A stretch of 64,000 nt of DNA from NCBI RefSeq assembly GCF_022921055.1, contig NZ_CP095061.1, forward strand, positions 4,379,501 through 4,443,500, written 5' to 3'. The notes under the pieces were generated by a model. The model did no database searches and was not told where the DNA came from. It saw only the letters and a program-made list of their open reading frames with translations. The position numbers were made by a program, and so were the translations under genes. How positions within the stretch are numbered: the stretch's first letter is position 1; each line of letters begins with the position of its first letter. The stretch comes from Hymenobacter volaticus (GTDB taxonomy: Bacteria; Bacteroidota; Bacteroidia; Cytophagales; Hymenobacteraceae). Positions 17,994 to 27,269 of this stretch are shown here, one piece after another.

Positions 17994-18159
17994 AGTTAGG
18001 CTACTACACAATCCACCTAGTATCCGGAGAGCAACGCAGGACCTTGTCACGAGAGAATTGTGGACGTGCGTACGCCTCGTTCGTGTCTGATCAGTTTTTG
18101 CTACCCTTGGGCTACTAGTAGAGCTATATCCACTTCACGCTGAGCTTATCACGTACAGA

Positions 18160-19113
18160 ATGCCGCATCCTCCTCACCGCCGCCTCGCCCTGATTGACAT
18201 GGGCACCAATACGTTTCACTTGCTGATTGTGGAATTGCCCGAAGAGGGACGCACCGAACCGCTGGTGCTGTTGCGTACCAAAGTAGGCGTACGGCTTGGG
18301 CAAGGCGGTATCAGCAAAGGAGAAATTACGCCTGAAGCTTTTGCGCGAGCCTTGCACACCATGGATGCGTTTCAAGAGGAAATTGAGCTGCACCAAGTTA
18401 CAGACGTACGAGCTACGGCGACCAGCGCTATGCGCGTGGCCCGCAATGGGCCCGAGCTGGTGCAAACTATTTTCGAGCATACCGGCATTCGGGTGGAGGT
18501 GATTCCTGGCGAGCGAGAAGCAGAGCTGATCACGAAAGGCGTCCGGCAGGCGGTGCCGCTCGGCAACGAGCGCAACCTGATCGTAGATATTGGAGGCGGT
18601 TCGGTGGAGTTTATCATTGCCGATGAAGCCACTATTTTCTGGAAGCAAAGCTTTGAAATTGGGGCGCAACGCCTGCTCGACAAGTTTTTTCCGGATGCTA
18701 GCGGCGTCATGCCGGCGGCGGCAGTAGCGGCCGAGCAAGCCCACTTAAGCGTAGTACTGGCGCCGCTGGTAGCGGCTATTGAAGAGTACCAGCCAGTAGG
18801 CATCGTAGGCGCTTCCGGCAGCTTCGACAGCCTAGCCGACATGCAAATCGGCCAACTGCGCAACGAAGCAGACCTTCCGCCCTGCACCGAATTGGCCATG
18901 AGTAGCTTTCAGGAAAGCTACCGCCAACTACTCAACGGCAACCACGAGCAACGCAAAGCCATACCCGGCATCTTGCCCATGCGGGCCGATATGCTGGTCG
19001 TGGCGTCCGTGCTCTTTGATTTTGTGCTTGGTGTCAGCGGCATCACCCGCATTCGCACGTCTGCCTACGCGTTGAAAGAGGGCTTGCTAGCAGAAATGAT
19101 GGAGTTGAATTAA
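18160..19113 (+). CDS. Ppx/GppA family phosphatase (exopolyphosphatase-like)
   Basis: The 317-residue product has the actin-like ATPase fold of exopolyphosphatase and pppGpp phosphohydrolase. Key motifs are LIDMGTNTFHL (phosphate 1), ATSAMR, the catalytic-glutamate loop VIPGEREAE and LIVDIGGGSVEFI (phosphate 2). It is a short form without the C-terminal HD-like domain of E. coli Ppx, as is common in Bacteroidota. It may hydrolyse polyphosphate or pppGpp; sequence does not decide. A strong terminator follows. Confidence 0.92.
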   Translation: MPHPPHRRLALIDMGTNTFHLLIVELPEEGRTEPLVLLRTKVGVRLGQGGISKGEITPEAFARALHTMDAFQEEIELHQVTDVRATATSAMRVARNGPELVQTIFEHTGIRVEVIPGEREAELITKGVRQAVPLGNERNLIVDIGGGSVEFIIADEATIFWKQSFEIGAQRLLDKFFPDASGVMPAAAVAAEQAHLSVVLAPLVAAIEEYQPVGIVGASGSFDSLADMQIGQLRNEADLPPCTELAMSSFQESYRQLLNGNHEQRKAIPGILPMRADMLVVASVLFDFVLGVSGITRIRTSAYALKEGLLAEMMELN

Positions 19114-19594
19114 ATAGCGCCACCCCTATAAAGAACAAGCTCCCTTTAGTAGTTAAAGGGAGCTTGTTCTTTATAGGCGTAGCCTTTAACAAGAGAATTA
19201 TAGCAAGTTGCAGCAAGTGCAAGACGCTTGCTGCTTGTCCTTGAAAGCGCAAATCAACTTACCCCAACAAGTAGGTTCCGCTACTAATAGTCCCCCTGAA
19301 AGCAGAAGTATGCAGTTGAACCAGAGGTTAGAACAGCTTTAGCAGTTAGATAGATCTGCAGTTATTTTAAACTCGTCAGTTAGCCAGATTAACTCTTGTT
19401 CTGAGGGCTTTGTCAAGTTTAAAGCACATTAAAAATCGTATTGCTACCAGAAAATAAGAGGCGTTTCGCGTTTTATTGACTTAATTCCTGCATCAACCCC
19501 TTCCGGAACAAGGGCTGAGCTTTTTGCTCTTGTAGCAATTTCTCGTTTTGCCTACCGGATGAGCGAATAGTCGTTTTCTTCTTTTATCTGCTGT
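19114..19594. other. Long non-coding gap before the ATP-grasp operon
   Basis: The 481-bp gap holds the ppx terminator, small hairpins (for example GCAAG-N9-CTTGC near 19,218) and an AT-rich stretch at 19,340-19,480. No plausible ORF was seen. It presumably carries the promoter of the ATP-grasp/alpha-E/transglutaminase operon, but no perfect TAnnTTTG was found. Confidence 0.45.
19125..19177 (+). terminator. Terminator of the Ppx/GppA gene
   Basis: A perfect 24-bp stem (19,125-19,148 with 19,154-19,177) with a 5-nt loop. The descending arm contains GTTCTTTATAGG; the T tract is embedded in the stem. Confidence 0.75.
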
Positions 19595-21049
19595 ATGCAA
19601 TCCACTTCGCTTCTTCACTCCTACCACGAACAGGCCAACGTGTGGGACGAAATGTTTCAGACGGAGAACATCCGGCCAGAGTATCGCAACTTCGTGACGG
19701 CCATTGAGAACCTGCCAGACACGGAAATGACTCGCAAGGTGGAGCTAGCCAAAAAGTTGTTTCTGAGCCAGGGCGTTACGTTTACGGTGTATAGTAGCGG
19801 GGAAGGCATCGAGAAAATTTTCCCCTTCGACATCATCCCGCGCATCCTCAACCACGAAGAATGGGTGCGGATTGAGGCGGGCATAAAGCAGCGGCTGAAG
19901 GCCCTCAATATTTTCCTCAAGGACATTTACCATCAGCAGTTCATCATCAAAGACGGCATCATTCCGGCGGCGCTGGTGTACTCGTGCCCGCAGTTTTTGC
20001 GCGAGATGATGAACGTCAACGTGCCCTACGACATTTACACCCACATTGCGGGCGTCGACTTGATTCGGGACCATGACGGGGAGTTTTACGTGCTCGAAGA
20101 CAACCTGCGCACGCCATCGGGGGTGTCGTACATGCTGGAAAACCGCAGCATCACGTACCGCATCTTCCCCGATCTGCTGCCCAAAAATAACGTGCAGCCC
20201 GTCAAGGATTACCCTGATCTGCTGTTTCGCAATCTGCTGGCGCTCGGCAACCGGCAGGCCAGCGAAGCCACCGTGGTACTACTGTCGCCGGGCATCTACA
20301 ACTCGGCGTATTTCGAGCACAGCACGTTGGCCCGCCTGATGGGAATTCGGCTGGTGGAAAGCCGCGACTTAATCGTGCATGACCATTTCGTGTACATGAA
20401 AACCACCCGTGGCCTAACGCGCGTCGATGTTATTTACCGCCGCGTTGATGACGACTACATCGACCCGCTGGTGTTCCGGCCCGATAGCGCGTTGGGCGTT
20501 TCGGGGTTGTATTGGGCGTATCGCAAAGGCAACGTGGCCATTGTGAATGCCATGGGCAACGGCGTGGCCGACGATAAAGCCGTGTACTGCTACGTACCCG
20601 ATATGATTCGCTATTACCTCAACGAGGAACCCATCCTCAAAAACGTGCCCACCTACCAACTCGACGACCCCGACAAGCGCCAACTGGTGTTTGATAACAT
20701 GGAGCGCATGGTCATCAAACGCACCAACGAGTCGGGAGGCTATGGAATGCTGATCGGCAGCAGCGCTACCGAAGAAGAAATGGACGCCTTCAAAACGGCC
20801 ATTACCGCTGATCCGCGCAGCTTTATTGCGCAGCCCATCATCAGCCTCTCGTCCACCCCTTGCTACATCGATGGGGTGCTTCAACCCCGCCGCGTCGACT
20901 TGCGGCCGTTTGCGCTCTACGGCCCGTCTGGCATCGACATTGTGCCCGGTGGCCTTACACGTGTGGCCCTGCGCGAAGGCTCCTTAGTGGTGAATTCCTC
21001 GCAAGGCGGCGGCAGCAAAGACACGTGGGTGCTCGGGCCAACTCAGTAA
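19595..21049 (+). CDS. Circularly permuted ATP-grasp protein (type 2)
   Basis: The 484-residue product matches the circularly permuted ATP-grasp family, predicted to ligate amino acids or peptides with ATP. Characteristic pieces are FPFDIIPRIL (about 81-90), EDNLRTPSGVSYMLENR (about 166-182), ESRDLIVHD and, near the C terminus, KRTNESGGYGMLIG and SSQGGGSKDTWVL. It is the first gene of a three-gene operon with alpha-E and transglutaminase proteins. In the literature on amidoligases this trio is predicted to make or modify a small peptide or polypeptide tag, but no product is established. The terminal residues GPTQ follow the conserved WVL. Confidence 0.93.
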   Translation: MQSTSLLHSYHEQANVWDEMFQTENIRPEYRNFVTAIENLPDTEMTRKVELAKKLFLSQGVTFTVYSSGEGIEKIFPFDIIPRILNHEEWVRIEAGIKQRLKALNIFLKDIYHQQFIIKDGIIPAALVYSCPQFLREMMNVNVPYDIYTHIAGVDLIRDHDGEFYVLEDNLRTPSGVSYMLENRSITYRIFPDLLPKNNVQPVKDYPDLLFRNLLALGNRQASEATVVLLSPGIYNSAYFEHSTLARLMGIRLVESRDLIVHDHFVYMKTTRGLTRVDVIYRRVDDDYIDPLVFRPDSALGVSGLYWAYRKGNVAIVNAMGNGVADDKAVYCYVPDMIRYYLNEEPILKNVPTYQLDDPDKRQLVFDNMERMVIKRTNESGGYGMLIGSSATEEEMDAFKTAITADPRSFIAQPIISLSSTPCYIDGVLQPRRVDLRPFALYGPSGIDIVPGGLTRVALREGSLVVNSSQGGGSKDTWVLGPTQ

Positions 21050-21115
21050 CACACATTAAACGCATTACCTAGCCTTCGCTATAGGGCTGCACACGCTTAT
21101 TTCACAACTCTACCT

Positions 21116-22051
21116 ATGCTAAGTCGCGTTGCTGACACTATTTACTGGCTGGGCCGCTACATGGAACGCACACAGTCCATGCTGCAAGTGGTTCGCATCA
21201 GCTACATCACTTCGCAAGACGAGCAACGGTACCTAGGCTGGAAGCCGCTGCTAAACAACTACGGCGACCTTACCCGCGAGGAAATCAACGAAACTGTGCG
21301 CGACACCGCCCAAATTATTGGGCATTTGGTGTTCGACAAGTCAAACGCCGTATCGGCGTACAACAACATCATGCACGGCCGCGAAAATGCCCGGGCCGTG
21401 CAAGATCACATCACCAAAGAGGTGTGGCAGAGCCTCAACGAGTACTACCATACCATTCGGCAGGAAGAGGTAGCCCGCCACGCCACCGTAGAGGACCCTG
21501 TGTCGGGCCTGGACATATTGCTTCGGCAGGGCCTGCTGTTTTCCGGGACCGTGCAGCACACGATGCCGCGCGATGAAGGCTACGTGTTCCTAAACATGGG
21601 CAAGTACCTGGAACGCGCCATTCAGACAACCGACATTATCCGGCTCAACCAGCACGCGTTTTCGCAATCCGAGCAGCACCCCATGGGGGCGCCAGAACTG
21701 CGCTACGTGCTCTATGCCCTCTACGGCCACGAGTTGTATTCGAAAACCTACAAGGGCATTCTGGACGCGGAATCGGTGCTGCACATGATAGTGTACAACC
21801 AGGATTTCCCGCATTCGTTGTCGTATAGCCTTCGCCAACTGATGCGCGGCTGTGAGCGGCTGAAAGACAAAAGTTTGCCGGCTAGCTACGAGCAATTGCG
21901 CTTCTTGGTGGGCAAAGTCAAGAACAGCGTAACGTACAGCGGCTTGCAAGCTGGCAACGAGGCGTTGCTCGACCAGTTTCTGCTGCAAACCCGCAACGAG
22001 CTGCTGGAAGTCACCGCTGCTCTGAACAAGTACTATTTCGGCAACAGCTAA
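21116..22051 (+). CDS. Alpha-E domain-containing protein
   Basis: The 311-residue, mostly helical product is the usual partner of the permuted ATP-grasp and transglutaminase proteins. It begins MLSRVADTIYWLGRYMERT, the characteristic alpha-E start. A second signature, FLNMGKYLERAIQTTDII, lies near the middle. No catalytic residues are known for the family. It follows the ATP-grasp gene by 66 bp on the same strand. Cytoplasmic; no signal peptide. Confidence 0.93.
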   Translation: MLSRVADTIYWLGRYMERTQSMLQVVRISYITSQDEQRYLGWKPLLNNYGDLTREEINETVRDTAQIIGHLVFDKSNAVSAYNNIMHGRENARAVQDHITKEVWQSLNEYYHTIRQEEVARHATVEDPVSGLDILLRQGLLFSGTVQHTMPRDEGYVFLNMGKYLERAIQTTDIIRLNQHAFSQSEQHPMGAPELRYVLYALYGHELYSKTYKGILDAESVLHMIVYNQDFPHSLSYSLRQLMRGCERLKDKSLPASYEQLRFLVGKVKNSVTYSGLQAGNEALLDQFLLQTRNELLEVTAALNKYYFGNS

Positions 22052-22108
22052 GGCTTGCTGTAGTTGACACACGCCATTTTTCAGACCTAGCTAAACTCTG
22101 ACTGCCGC

Positions 22109-23089
22109 ATGCCTTTCTACAAAATCAAGCACATAACCCGCTACGCCTACGCCGCCCCGGTTATTGACTGTGCCAATCAGCTGATGATTTATCCGCTGGA
22201 AGACGACCGGCTGACGGTGAAAAGCCACGATGTTTCCATCACGTACAATCCCGACGTGGCGTTTTTTACTGACTATTTCGGCAACCAAGTGGGCGTATTC
22301 ACGGTGATTAGTCCACACTCAGAACTGGTTATTGACTCCAACCTCGAGGTGGTAACCACGCCCATCCAGTTCCCCATGGACGAGGCGTCGGCCGACGATC
22401 AATGGCGCAACCTGGCCAGCTTGCGGCACGACGTGGCCTACATGGATTTCCTGACCCCGGAGGCGTCGGCGCTACACGGGGAAATAGAGGATGCCCTCCG
22501 CAGCATTGTCGATGGTAATGACAAGCCGCTAAAGAATGCGCTGGTGTTGTCGGAATACGTGTATGATAATTTCGACTACCAGAAGGGCGTAACCAACGTG
22601 GAAACGCCGACCGACGAAATCTGGCGGCTGCGTGCGGGTGTTTGCCAAGATTTTGCCCACATGCTGCTGTTCATGCTCCGGCAAATCGGGATTCCGGCGC
22701 GTTACGTGAGCGGCTACGTGTGCCCGAAAGAAGAGGGCGTCCGTGGGGCAGGTGCCACCCACGCCTGGGTGGAAGCCTACATACCATTCTACGGCTGGCT
22801 CGGCCTGGACCCCACCAACAACTGCATCGTCAACGACGGGCACGTACGCATGGCCATCGGGCGCAATTTTTCGGACTGCACACCCATCAAAGGCACCTAC
22901 AAAGGCACCGGCGCGCATACACTCACGGTATCGGTGCACATCGAAAATGGCGAGCCCATCAAGCAAGCGCAACCTGCTGAGTTGGAGGAACCCGTGTACG
23001 TGCAGGAAGTGAAAGAGCCGATTGTGCCCATCAACTCCTACCGCAAGTACGTGACCTGGGAACAGCAGCAACAGCAGCAACAACAGTAG
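22109..23089 (+). CDS. Transglutaminase family cysteine protease
   Basis: The 326-residue product has an N-terminal beta domain of about 90 residues (bacterial transglutaminase-like N-terminal region) and a papain-like core. The triad is visible as C179 (RAGVCQDFAH), H218 (GATHAWVEAY) and D234 (GLDPTNN). In this operon it is expected to cleave or transamidate the product of the ATP-grasp ligase. The last eight residues are all glutamine, encoded by CAG/CAA triplets, just after a conserved-looking SYRKYVTWE. Third gene of the operon. Confidence 0.93.
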   Translation: MPFYKIKHITRYAYAAPVIDCANQLMIYPLEDDRLTVKSHDVSITYNPDVAFFTDYFGNQVGVFTVISPHSELVIDSNLEVVTTPIQFPMDEASADDQWRNLASLRHDVAYMDFLTPEASALHGEIEDALRSIVDGNDKPLKNALVLSEYVYDNFDYQKGVTNVETPTDEIWRLRAGVCQDFAHMLLFMLRQIGIPARYVSGYVCPKEEGVRGAGATHAWVEAYIPFYGWLGLDPTNNCIVNDGHVRMAIGRNFSDCTPIKGTYKGTGAHTLTVSVHIENGEPIKQAQPAELEEPVYVQEVKEPIVPINSYRKYVTWEQQQQQQQQ

Positions 23090-23212
23090 CCATGCCCCCG
23101 CAACCGTTGTGGAAACTGACGTAAGTTTGAGCTCTGAATAGAAGACCGGCTCGACTTTGCCGCTGTCCGTTCAAGCCACGAACTTATTTGCCGCCTTTGC
23201 GGTGGTTTTGCT

Positions 23213-24273
23213 ATGACTTTCTCCTACAACCAACTCTTCAGCTTTACCGAAGCTATTTTCCAAAGCATCGGCTGCTCTGAGGCCGACGCCACCCTAGCTA
23301 CAGAAACGCTGCTCTCCGCCGATTTGCGTGGTGTAGACTCGCACGGCGTGGCGCGGCTTGTTGGCTACGTACGATTGTGGGAGGCCGGCCGCATCAATGC
23401 CACCCCGCGCGTGGGTGTAACCTACGAAACGCCTAGTACGGCCGTAGTAGATGGCGACGGTGGATTAGGTTTGGTAGTGGGCCCCAAAGCCATGCAGGTA
23501 GCCATTGAGAAGGCCCGGCAGGTGGGCACCGGCTGGGTATCGGTGCGCAACTCCAACCACTTCGGCATTGCGGGTTACCATGCCATGAAGGCCCTACCCC
23601 ACGACATGATAGGCATGGCTATGACCAACGCCTCGCCCCTAGTAGCACCCACCTACTCGCTGGACCGGCTATTGGGCACCAATCCTATTGCCGTAGCGGT
23701 TCCGGCCGCCAGCCAGCCCGACTTTGTGCTTGACATGGCCACGACCACCGCTGCCAACGGCAAACTGGAAATTGCGCAGCGCAAGAACATTCCTATTCCC
23801 GAAGGATGGGCGCAGGACGCCGCCGGCACAGGCTCAACTGACCCGAATGCCGTGAAAAATGGTGGGGCCTTACTGCCGCTTGGTGGCGCCACTGGTTCGC
23901 ACAAAGGCTACGGACTAGGCGCCGTAGTAGACATTTTTTCGGCGGTACTCTCTGGCGCCAACTATGGGCCGTGGGTGCCACCGTTCGTGGCCTTTTTGCA
24001 GCCTCCTGCTGATCCGGTAGGCCAGGGCATTGGCCACTTCTTCGGCGCGATGCGCATAGACGCCTTCCGCCCGCAGACGAATTCAAGGCGCACATGGACA
24101 ATTGGATTACCACCTTCCGCAACGCCCGCGCTACCGAAGGACAGCACGTCCTCATCCCCGGCGACCCGGAGCGCGAAACCGCCGCGCATCGCCTCCTCGA
24201 CGGTATTCCTCTTCTCGACCCCGTAGTGCGCGACCTTGAAACGCTAGGCGCTAAATTCGGCGTGAAGCTATAG
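23213..24273 (+). pseudogene. Ldh family malate/lactate-type oxidoreductase, frameshifted
   Basis: The product is a NAD(P)-dependent dehydrogenase of the Ldh/YlbC/AllD family (not the Rossmann-type LDH). Visible motifs are LLSADLRGVDSHGVAR near the N terminus, SVRNSNHFGIAGYH (catalytic His) and GSHKGYGLGAVVDI. At 24,071-24,073 (CGCCCGCAGAC) one base is missing. The uncorrected frame ends at 24,226 with a family-unlike tail. In the -1 frame 66 more residues, starting ADEFKAHMDNW and ending FGVKL, match the family end and stop at 24,273. Restored length is about 353 residues. It may be a sequencing error rather than a true pseudogene. Confidence 0.85.
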
Positions 24274-24302
24274 CAGTTATGTTTTAAGGGTACTCTAAAA
24301 TG

Positions 24303-24447
24303 GTCATGCTGAGCGGAGGCGCAGTCGAAGCATCTCGCTAGGGTAGTAAACCTTAACGTTTGCCCAACGACTCGAGCGAGATGCTTCGACTCCGCTCAGC
24401 ATGACAATACCCTCTTCAGCGTCAGTGCGCGAGATCCTTCAGCTCAG
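24303..24447. repeat. REP-like palindromic repeat cluster B
   Basis: A plus-oriented copy at 24,303-24,340 and a minus-oriented copy at 24,374-24,405 share the core TCATGCTGAGC, then CGAAGCATCTCG, with cluster A at 15,461. A partial, degenerate third copy lies at 24,418-24,447. The first two form a long stem-loop. They sit between the Ldh gene and the convergent L,D-transpeptidase gene. Confidence 0.88.
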
Positions 24448-24515
24448 TAGAATTGCTCTAGAGGATCATAAACAGTTGTAGAGCACGACAACTTTTAGTT
24501 GGTAATTGTGCATGA

Positions 24516-24549
24516 AAAAGCCCATCCTTGAAAACAAGGATGGGCTTTT
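24516..24549 (-). terminator. Terminator of the first L,D-transpeptidase gene
   Basis: Perfect 15-bp stem (24,516-24,530 with 24,535-24,549) and AAAA loop. The stem ends in TTTT on both strands, so it may be bidirectional. Confidence 0.85.
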
Positions 24550-24573
24550 CGCTTATGCTAAGAAGCTTACTTG

Positions 24574-25401
24574 CTAGCCATTGTTGGCAAGTAGTGTATT
24601 AATGGCAATGTCTTGGTTCAAGTACTTCGAAGAGTAGCTTTCGTCGGGACCATTTAAGAACAGACACGTACCACCATTTACGGCTTCGATTATCTCATCT
24701 TTCTGATCCATAGGCACTGCGGGGCAGCCGAGGCTACGACCGAGACGACCGTTTTGCTTGATGAAGTCTTCGCTCACGTAGTCGGCACCGTGCATTACCA
24801 CCGAGCGTTCGAGAGCATTAGTGTTAAAGCCTTCATCTACGCCATCGAGCTTGAGGGAGCGGCCGTGCTTGCCCACATACTCGTCTTGGGTCACATAGAA
24901 ACCAAGACTACTCATATTCGACTCGTTCTTATTTGAAAACGCAGTAGCTTCGTTTTCGCCTGAATTATGGCCGTGCGCAACTAGCGTGTTGAACTTCACT
25001 TGCTTCTGCGCCAAATCAATTACCCACAAGCGCTTGGCCGTGCTAGGCAAACCAAAGTCAACTACTGTAAGCAACTGCTTGTCGTTGGACAGGCGTCCTT
25101 CGCTTTGCAAGTTGAGATAACCCGTAAGAGCTTTCTCGAACACCTCGAAGCGCAAACCCTGGCCTTCAAGCCCAAGTTCTTGATATAAGCTGTGTGTCCG
25201 CTGGTTGTAGAAAGCAGCTTGCAACTCCTTAACTGAAGGCAGCTTAGCTTCTGTGCTAGCAGCACGCACTTTGGAATTGATAACAGGGCTGGCCAAAGGC
25301 GTAGCCATAAACAGCGACGCCATAAAAGGCAACACCCGGCGCGCTACCCGACGGGCGCGACGCTTAAAACGCTGGCGATATACTACACTAGTTCTTTCCA
25401 T
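24574..25401 (-). CDS. Murein L,D-transpeptidase catalytic domain protein
   Basis: The 275-residue product is of the YkuD-related type found in Bacteroidota. It starts with a strongly basic n-region (RFKRRARRVARR) and a hydrophobic segment at about 24-42, a signal peptide or anchor. The catalytic signature is H204 (VVMHGADYV) and C226 (GRSLGCPAVP). Such enzymes crosslink peptidoglycan through diaminopimelate or attach proteins to it in the periplasm. A paralogue follows at 25,692 in the same direction. A small inverted repeat (AACATTCG with CGAATGTT, 25,476-25,509) lies upstream. Confidence 0.9.
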   Translation of the reverse strand: MERTSVVYRQRFKRRARRVARRVLPFMASLFMATPLASPVINSKVRAASTEAKLPSVKELQAAFYNQRTHSLYQELGLEGQGLRFEVFEKALTGYLNLQSEGRLSNDKQLLTVVDFGLPSTAKRLWVIDLAQKQVKFNTLVAHGHNSGENEATAFSNKNESNMSSLGFYVTQDEYVGKHGRSLKLDGVDEGFNTNALERSVVMHGADYVSEDFIKQNGRLGRSLGCPAVPMDQKDEIIEAVNGGTCLFLNGPDESYSSKYLNQDIAINTLLANNG

Positions 25402-25691
25402 CGGCGCTGAAAGGGTTGCCCCTGCTTTTTAGATGAAACCCCTTGAAAATGAGGCTACCTGAGAAGACTATACGCAACATTCGTGCGAATGGTACACAAC
25501 GCGAATGTTTTTCGTGTTGTGAGTTAGTAAAACACCTCTAGCAGCGTATTGATTTCATATTCACTATTTTATTTTTATGAGCCGCTGACCTACAGCATCA
25601 TAGCCCATAAAATACTTTGTGACCCTATCACCAGCAGCGCCACTTACCGTTAATGGGCGTAAACACTGCAGCCAAGTACTGCTTGCCTAGC

Positions 25692-26534
25692 TCAGTGCCA
25701 CCCGTGCGCTGCCAGCTGTTGCGCAGCTACCGCACCGTTCAACCACTTCGATTCCATGCCGGGGCCACTGAGCATCAGGCAAGACCCTTGGGGCAGGCTT
25801 TTGATGATGGCGCGATACTGATCGGGCGGCAATGCCGGGCACCCGCGGCTGTAACCCGCTTGCCCATGCCCCTGCAAATACGCGGCACTCACGTAGTCAG
25901 CAGCGTGCAGCACCACATAGCGTGCTTCAGCGTTAGAATTCTGCCCGGCATCGAGGCCGTGCAAGCGGCGCGACAAGCCATGCTTGCCACCGTAAGTATC
26001 CTCGGTGCGGTAAAACCCTAGCGAAGTGCAAGCAGAATGCTTGGTGTTGGAAAAGCGGTAGGCGCGCAAATGTCCGGACCCACGACCGTGCGCCACGTGG
26101 CTACGGTGCAGCACATGGCCGGCCGCCAGGTCGAGCACCCACAGGCGTTGCTCAGAAGAAGGCAAATCCATATCGGCTACAGCCAGCACGCTAGGGTGCT
26201 TGATGCGGCCCGCATGGCGTAGCGCTAGGTAGCCTACGCAAGCGCGCTCTAGCACCTCGGGCCGAAGGCCGGCGGCATCCGGTCCCAATGCCGCATGCAA
26301 CGCCTGTACAGCCTGGCGCAACGAGTCAGACAAAGCCGGCAAGGGCAGAACAGGCGTTAGCCGCAATGAATCCGACACAGTTGCCGCGGCAGCCAATGTA
26401 TCTGGCGGCGCTTCGGCTACCGATTGGGTAAGCGCACCTGCTATTTGCGGGTTTCCCTCGGCTAGTTGGCAGCCACTCGCACTTGCAATAGCTAGTGCAA
26501 GACCAATACTCGAAAATGGGAAGCGCTGGAACAT
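25692..26534 (-). CDS. Murein L,D-transpeptidase catalytic domain lipoprotein
   Basis: The 280-residue product is a paralogue of the neighbour. A lipobox SASGC (C22) indicates membrane anchoring, unlike the neighbour. A Pro/Ala-rich linker (about 30-75) precedes the catalytic region with H210 (VVLHAADYV) and C232 (YSRGCPAL). The usual HG is HA here. Both genes are separated by 290 bp with no shared transcript evident, so they look like a tandem duplication that diverged in localisation. Confidence 0.9.
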   Translation of the reverse strand: MFQRFPFSSIGLALAIASASGCQLAEGNPQIAGALTQSVAEAPPDTLAAAATVSDSLRLTPVLPLPALSDSLRQAVQALHAALGPDAAGLRPEVLERACVGYLALRHAGRIKHPSVLAVADMDLPSSEQRLWVLDLAAGHVLHRSHVAHGRGSGHLRAYRFSNTKHSACTSLGFYRTEDTYGGKHGLSRRLHGLDAGQNSNAEARYVVLHAADYVSAAYLQGHGQAGYSRGCPALPPDQYRAIIKSLPQGSCLMLSGPGMESKWLNGAVAAQQLAAHGWH

Positions 26535-26677
26535 ACGGCCAAGTTATTACCTGAAAGTAGTTCCAGCTCCTTCTATTTCCGCTTTCGCGCTTAGAAAAAT
26601 ACGCTGGCGCTCAATTTCAGGCAGAACGGCGTGCCAGCAGATTTCTCAAGCAGGCGGACTTCGGCGAAAAATTGAGT

Positions 26678-26851
26678 TTAACTACACTCCGCCACCAGTA
26701 GGTTTTCGACGGCAAGTTCAAGCTGCTTATGCAGACTGATACAACGGTTATAGTCTAGCACTGCATCGAGAAGAAAGTAGCCGCGGGCCACGATTTTGTC
26801 TTCATTTTGGTGGGCCAATGCCGATATAGCACACGTTGACATCGAGGCCAT
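26678..26851 (-). CDS. Possible small protein of 57 residues, unknown
   Basis: The frame starts at ATG 26,851 and encodes a helical-looking product with the segment ARGYFLLDAVLDYNRC followed by an amphipathic stretch ending in AECS. After the stop the same frame stays open for about 30 more codons, so it may instead be a remnant of a longer gene. No family was recognised and no promoter is evident. It could be chance. Confidence 0.22.
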   Translation of the reverse strand: MASMSTCAISALAHQNEDKIVARGYFLLDAVLDYNRCISLHKQLELAVENLLVAECS

Positions 26852-27177
26852 TGGGCACTTAATCGGAAGCTCCGATATTTAGTAAATGCGAAAAACAGGC
26901 AACTAGTTAGCTAGAAATCTGGTAGGCTTGAAGGCAAACCCGAAGGAGCAACAGGAGGAACACAGTGCGGTTAAATTGCCTTTGGCCAGCCAGAAAATCA
27001 GCTCGATTGCAAGAGAAAGCCGTGCGTATAGTTGAGTTCGAACAACTCGACTGTACTAGCTGGCAACTCACATGAAGCACAACCTTGGCTGGACTGCGGT
27101 ATGCTACTTTTCTGTACAAATCTTTTGCTTGAGCAAAGCCAATACCTAGCGAAACCGGCGCCCCGCTATTTCTTCGC

Positions 27178-27185
27178 TATTTTTG
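27178..27185 (+). promoter_or_regulatory. Candidate -7 element of the HscA-like gene
   Basis: TATTTTTG matches TAnnTTTG, 84 bp before the preferred ATG. No good TTG box was found upstream. Confidence 0.4.
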
Positions 27186-27269
27186 CGGCTGCGCGCGGGT
27201 CGATGGTTAAGTTACCGTCGGGTTCCGTTTCGCCCACTTAGCGCGCTCCGGCGCTCTGCCTTTTCACGC

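Larger units (their letters stand above)
26535..27269. other. Long gap upstream of the Hsp70 gene
   Basis: The 735-bp divergent gap lies between the L,D-transpeptidase lipoprotein and the HscA-like gene. It contains a possible 57-codon minus-strand ORF (26,678-26,851) and a candidate promoter element near 27,178. A 70-codon minus frame at 26,907-27,119 looks random. Confidence 0.4.

Noticed and set aside
19595..23089. Glutathionylspermidine synthase or tubulin-ligase function for the ATP-grasp gene
   Set aside because: The protein has the circularly permuted ATP-grasp pattern and the alpha-E/transglutaminase neighbours, not those of the other families.
26907..27119. Minus-strand ORF of 70 codons upstream of the HscA-like gene
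   Set aside because: Composition looks random and the start has no context; it overlaps the likely promoter region.
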